From Marisa cornuarietis (taxonomy: Eukaryota; Mollusca; Gastropoda; Architaenioglossa; Ampullariidae): 64,000 bases of DNA. Under the pieces are notes generated by a model. It saw only the letters and a list, made by a program, of their open reading frames with translations, was not told the DNA's origin and did no database searches. A program made the translations under genes and the position numbers. The stretch covers positions 1,548,001 through 1,612,000 of the forward strand of contig SMMW01000147.1 of NCBI GenBank assembly GCA_004794655.1, given 5' to 3'. This document shows, one piece after another, positions 63,215-64,000 of the stretch; within the stretch, counting starts at the first letter, position 1, and each line of letters starts with the position of its first letter.

Positions 63215-63480
63215 CAGTGTGTGGGGCGCCGGGCAGTGTAGTGTTTAAAACAATCGCTTGTTACCACTGCAGTAAGAAACTCGGGGCTCAGATCTCGTCT
63301 CGGGACATTCTCTGCATGTGACACCTGTTTACAGGGCTGGGCGTAGGGGTTTTCTCCGGGTACTCCAGTTTTGTCCTCCCTTCCCCTTCCCATTGCGAAA
63401 TCACCTCTAGGTGGAAGCACTTTGCTACATGAAAACCGTAAGCCTGACATTTCTTCCCCCGAGTCTTTATCCGCACAAAA
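63215..63480 (+). mobile_element. SINE-like head fragment
   Basis: Contains GGGGCTCAGATCTCGTCTCG (B-box-like) followed by ACCTGTTTACAGGGCTG, matching the head of the SINE at 52140-52640 in reverse complement, then GGGTTTTCTCCGGGTACTCC. The LINE-like tail is absent. Borders are approximate. Confidence 0.6.
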
Positions 63481-64000
63481 TCCACTTTTCACAACAACCA
63501 TCAGAGTTCCTGTAGACTTCCTCTTGTGCTTTGACATCTTTCTACAAACACCGATTACAGCGATAAGTACACAAACCAAATGAATCAAGAAAGCTTTAAC
63601 GTAATCCAACAGTTTATTGCAACAAGCAATTACTTTGATACATGTTTCTTTAGTTTCACAAAAATCAAAATATTAGATAAAATGTTGTAACCAAAAGTGT
63701 TCTAACCAAAAAATACTGTATCAAAGACATCTTTAAAAAAATCTTGAAATCAACTGTTTATGTCTGAGCTAAAATCTTAGTAACAGATTAATACGTCTCG
63801 TTTTTTTAAATTTTCTTTCACATTTTTGAAACTTTCATATTTAATTTTTTTGTTCTTGTTTTGGTATTTTCAGTCTTTAGTCTTGCTATTGTTTCTTGAC
63901 CGGCAAGAAGCGTGCCATGATTGTGTCAGCACTGCCAGTGTCATTTAGGAGACTGGACCTAAGATGTCTCTGATACTTTGAAACACAAATGGACATAAAG
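63481..64000. other. Window end, nothing recognised
   Basis: AT-rich sequence with no gene, RNA or clear repeat that I could recognise. Confidence 0.4.

Overview
This window is animal nuclear DNA: split genes with GT-AG introns, long CA/GT microsatellites and many non-LTR retrotransposon, SINE and DNA-transposon remnants. The protein-coding content and repeat style fit an invertebrate, most likely a mollusc, but the species cannot be fixed from the sequence alone. I see no bacterial, organellar or CRISPR features.

Layout. (1) 1048-15125, plus strand: a complete 16-exon gene for STT3B, the catalytic subunit of the oligosaccharyltransferase; the exons join in frame to 780 codons. (2) 15126-23870: the STT3B 3' flank, a 145-bp hAT-type MITE with a perfect 8-bp target duplication, a foldback element followed by an array of short palindromes, and the 3' end of a CR1/L2-like LINE. 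(3) 23871-56484, minus strand: three tandem, complete, 12-exon genes for MFS transporters of the SLC49A4 (DIRC2) type, here called copies A, B and C (632, about 660 and 626 aa). Their exon lengths and phases are almost identical. The fast-changing parts are the cytosolic N-terminus (copy B carries 28 consecutive Gln) and the loop encoded by exons 4-5, which is rich in N-glycosylation sequons in A and B. A and B are the youngest pair and share intron-flank sequence. (4) 56485-64000: no host gene; a 53-bp minisatellite, a nested pair of LINE remnants, an internally deleted PIF/Harbinger element, a broken THAP-domain sequence and SINE pieces.

How the parts relate. STT3B adds N-glycans in the ER lumen. 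The SLC49A4-like proteins are predicted polytopic membrane transporters (the vertebrate relative is lysosomal, glycosylated and proteolytically cleaved in its large luminal loop), and the A and B loops would be STT3-type substrates. No functional coupling is implied by adjacency alone. The most notable observations are the intact tandem triplication with its hypervariable glycosylated loop, a SINE family that shares its 3' tail with a LINE family in the same window, a poly(A) retrocopy with a 15-bp target duplication inside an intron of copy C, and several nested insertions.
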